Shown here piece by piece: positions 6,286 through 6,917 of a stretch of 6,917 nucleotides of DNA. How positions within the stretch are numbered: position 1 is the first letter of the stretch; each line of letters starts with the position of its first letter. The DNA is from Verrucomicrobiota bacterium (GTDB lineage: Bacteria > Verrucomicrobiota > Verrucomicrobiia > Chthoniobacterales > UBA10450), in assembly GCA_003219095.1 (NCBI GenBank), contig QHPM01000151.1, positions 1 through 6,917 of the forward strand, written 5' to 3'. A program made the translations under genes and the position numbers. Below the pieces are notes generated by a model, which did no database searches, had not been told where the DNA came from, and saw only the letters and a list, made by a program, of their open reading frames with translations.

Positions 6286-6917
6286 ATGGCGAAAATCGAG
6301 GAACTCAAGGTCACTCCAGAGCGTTTGATGCAGTTTGGTTCTGCCTACGCACCGCCGTTGATCATTGGCGCGGCAGTGGCGAACAAGGTTTTCGACACCC
6401 TCGCGGGTGGAGCGAAGAACGTTGAAGAAATAAGCCGGCAAACGGGAGCATCGGTTCGAGGTTTGCGCGCGATCATGAACGCGCTCGTCGGCCTCGAATT
6501 ACTCAAGAAAAGCGGCGATAAATATGCGCTCACGCCGGAGAGCGAAGCCTTTCTCGTCAGCAACAAACCCGGCACTCTAGCCGGATTCTTCAGCATGAAT
6601 CGGGTGCGGCTGATGCAGCATTGGATGAAGTTGGATGAAATCGTTCGTACCGGGCGGCCGGCGGAAGCGCGAAATCAGGAGGGGCCCGGGACCGAGTTTT
6701 TTAGCGAGCTGGTCGAAAACATCATTCCGATGAGTCACGGCAGCGCGCTGGCGTTGGCCGACCATCTGAAACTCGCCGATGCGACAAACCAAGTGCGGGT
6801 TCTCGATCTCGCCTCGGGTTCGGGAATTTGGGGAATTGTCCTAGCGCAAAAATCGCCGCGCGTGCAAGTGACCGCGGTCGATTGGGCCGGCATGATTCCA
6901 ACAACCAAACGCATCAC
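6286..6917 (+). CDS. SAM-dependent O-methyltransferase-like protein, 3' truncated by window edge
   Basis: The frame stays open from ATG 6286 to the window end (210 codons plus two bases), so the C-terminal third is missing; relatives have about 330-340 residues. The N-terminus (about 10-95) is a winged-helix dimerisation domain of the type found in plant-like and bacterial O-methyltransferases. It shows VANKVFDTLAGG (31-42), VEEISRQTGASVRGLRAIMN (46-65), a LVGLELLKK helix and YALTPESEAFLV (80-91). A helical linker follows, including FFSELVENIIPMSHG. Then comes SAM-binding motif I, VLDLASGSGIWGI (172-184), with D174, G178 and G180, and motif post-I VTAVDW (195-200), with D199 as the probable ribose-binding acid. 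The substrate-specific and catalytic C-terminal part is outside, so the acceptor cannot be named. A weak GGAA lies six bases before the ATG. It is transcribed divergently from the membrane-protein/dgt pair and shares a 57-base spacer with it. The fold is secure; the reaction is unknown. Confidence 0.9.
   Translation, partial: MAKIEELKVTPERLMQFGSAYAPPLIIGAAVANKVFDTLAGGAKNVEEISRQTGASVRGLRAIMNALVGLELLKKSGDKYALTPESEAFLVSNKPGTLAGFFSMNRVRLMQHWMKLDEIVRTGRPAEARNQEGPGTEFFSELVENIIPMSHGSALALADHLKLADATNQVRVLDLASGSGIWGIVLAQKSPRVQVTAVDWAGMIPTTKRI

Overview
The window is ordinary bacterial chromosome. It is GC-moderate and densely coded, with seven genes, no gene-free stretch longer than about 80 bases, and no RNA gene, mobile element, CRISPR array or integration site that I could find. 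Gene content and protein style fit a free-living heterotroph of the Verrucomicrobiota/Planctomycetota/Acidobacteriota kind. My best guess is a soil Verrucomicrobium of the Chthoniobacterales (Spartobacteria) type. The reasons are the type I 3-dehydroquinate dehydratase beside riboflavin synthase, the stand-alone LON-N protein, and the very large fused MFS/spermidine-synthase-like membrane protein. This taxonomic call is inference from gene style, not a database match.

Layout. Bases 1-4797 hold four plus-strand genes separated by 61, 77 and 49 bases: the 3' part of riboflavin synthase (ribE), type I 3-dehydroquinate dehydratase (aroD), a LON-N (protease substrate-binding-like) domain protein, and a 935-residue protein. 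The last has about 13 membrane segments in an MFS-like N-terminal half, followed by a degenerate spermidine-synthase-like Rossmann domain and a helical tail. They may form a loose co-directional cluster, but I see no convincing promoter or strong terminator between them. The fourth gene converges on a minus-strand pair with only 7 bases between the stop codons. That pair is a small two-helix membrane protein followed by a dGTPase-family HD-domain dNTP triphosphohydrolase. The two overlap by four bases (TTGA), so they are very probably one translationally coupled unit. A 57-base divergent spacer then leads to a plus-strand SAM-dependent methyltransferase that runs off the right edge.

How the genes work together. 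Flavin synthesis (ribE), the shikimate pathway (aroD) and dNTP pool control (dgt) are housekeeping functions and share no obvious pathway. The LON-N protein, the fused membrane protein, the two-helix protein and the methyltransferase have recognisable folds but unknown substrates. I do not see a coherent undescribed multi-gene system. The points most worth a second look are the catalytically degenerate fusion protein with its visible internal duplication, the coupling of the two-helix protein to the dNTPase, and a perfect 10-base palindrome abutting the methyltransferase start codon.
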